From F1-60-MAGs104 sp964356445 (GTDB lineage Bacteria > Planctomycetota > Phycisphaerae > Phycisphaerales > SM1A02): a stretch of DNA of 64,000 nucleotides. The translations under genes were made by a program, and so were the position numbers. The stretch covers positions 6,154 to 70,153 of the forward strand of contig CAYHHO010000001.1 of NCBI GenBank assembly GCA_964356445.1, read 5' to 3'. Position 1 is the first letter of the stretch, and each line of letters starts with the position of its first letter. Shown piece after piece: positions 63,680 through 64,000 of the stretch. Under the pieces are notes generated by a model. It had not been told where the DNA came from. It searched no databases and was given only the letters and a program-made list of their open reading frames with translations.

Positions 63680-64000
63680 CCCTTGTCCTCCAAGTTCGTT
63701 CAACTGACGAACTGCCCGATTCGCCGAAATCCCACCTTCGACCTTCCCGACTCGCGCCAATCTAGCGCGAGCGCCAACCCAGTCAAGGAACTTCGATCGG
63801 TTTTCTGAAAATAGACGATTCTTGTTGAAATTTGCGTGGTCGCGGCCGGACTCGTGAATGAGCGTCCCAGGCGATTCCGACGTACGACTCACCCCAGATC
63901 GCCATCCTCGCTCGACGCTACCGCCGCCTAATAATCAAGTTTCATAAAACGGGCCTTCGGACTTTCGTGTGGGTAAATCCTAGCCAATTTCCCGGATTTC
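63680..64000. other. Intergenic region at the window end
   Basis: 321 bases without a credible gene. It contains the promoter of the PEP-CTERM-like gene, described separately; nothing else was recognised. Anything beyond is cut by the window end. Confidence 0.6.
63759..63786 (-). promoter_or_regulatory. Sigma-70-like promoter for the PEP-CTERM-like gene
   Basis: On the minus strand TTGACT (-35, bases 63781-63786) and TAGATT (-10, bases 63759-63764) are 16 bases apart, giving a leader of about 75 bases before the ATG at 63679. Consensus match only. Confidence 0.55.

Noticed and set aside
1..64000. CRISPR arrays, insertion sequences, prophage or rRNA genes
   Set aside because: No regularly spaced direct repeats, transposase, integrase or rRNA sequence was seen on either strand.

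Overview
The window looks like a chromosomal fragment of a Planctomycetota bacterium, most likely of the class Phycisphaerae. This is inferred from protein content, not from a marker-gene tree. Supporting signs are seven secreted proteins ending in a dockerin-like tail of the type GDxNxDGxxDxxDLxxLLSxWG, a PVC-type haem (CxxCH) protein with a DUF1080 domain, several SUMF1/FGE-family proteins, a PEP-CTERM-like protein, and a Cys-rich repeat (CCxxxCxxxPxCCxxxWDxxC). GC content is high throughout. No rRNA, tRNA, CRISPR array, transposase, integrase or phage gene was seen.

Layout. 1-5.1 kb: two tandem secreted metzincin-type proteases with RCC1-like repeats and dockerin-like tails; the first is cut by the window edge. 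5.2-7.1 kb: a metallophosphoesterase and an outer-membrane beta-barrel protein on the minus strand. 7.1-8.5 kb: an ArfB-like release factor and an HNH nuclease. 8.5-11.6 kb: purM, sucD and an SGNH-like hydrolase. 11.6-16.8 kb: a large unknown secreted protein, glpD and glpK. 16.8-21.0 kb: rpsL, rpsG, a DinB-fold protein and a large helical secreted protein, all on the minus strand. 21.1-27.8 kb: fatty-acid and phospholipid synthesis (rpmF-plsX-fabH-fabD, lipoprotein; fabG opposite; acpP-fabF). 27.8-31.6 kb: a GH15 glucoamylase-like enzyme and an M28 peptidase, coupled to each other. 31.5-36.9 kb: a GldF/GldG-like ABC transporter operon. 36.9-40.6 kb: a COG2509 FAD oxidoreductase, a small membrane protein, a short MgtE and an F1-ATPase zeta-type inhibitor. 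40.6-44.5 kb: a VCBS/FG-GAP secreted protein, a transglutaminase-like protein and a small-protein/nucleotidyltransferase pair. 44.5-50.0 kb: a porin and three tandem SUMF1-family proteins. 50.0-60.0 kb: an exported methyltransferase-like lipoprotein coupled to a large DUF1080/propeller/cytochrome protein, then three dockerin-tailed secreted proteins, one of them a trypsin-like protease. 60.0-63.7 kb: a cytoplasmic methyltransferase, a SUMF1 protein that keeps both FGE catalytic cysteines, another dockerin-tailed protein and a PEP-CTERM-like protein.

How it fits together. Housekeeping genes (translation, lipid synthesis, purines, TCA cycle, glycerol use) fill the middle. The flanks are rich in exported proteins with a common C-terminal tail and a shared Cys-bearing beta domain, which suggests one surface or extracellular programme. 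No complete, clearly novel multi-gene defence or biosynthetic system is visible. The most notable items are the shared-tail protein set, the split of the SUMF1 family into catalytic-Cys and Cys-less members, the lipoprotein methyltransferase coupled to a cytochrome protein, the ATPase inhibitor zeta homologue outside its usual phylum, and the nucleotidyltransferase module. Start codons were adjusted by Shine-Dalgarno spacing, signal peptides and stop/start overlaps where visible.
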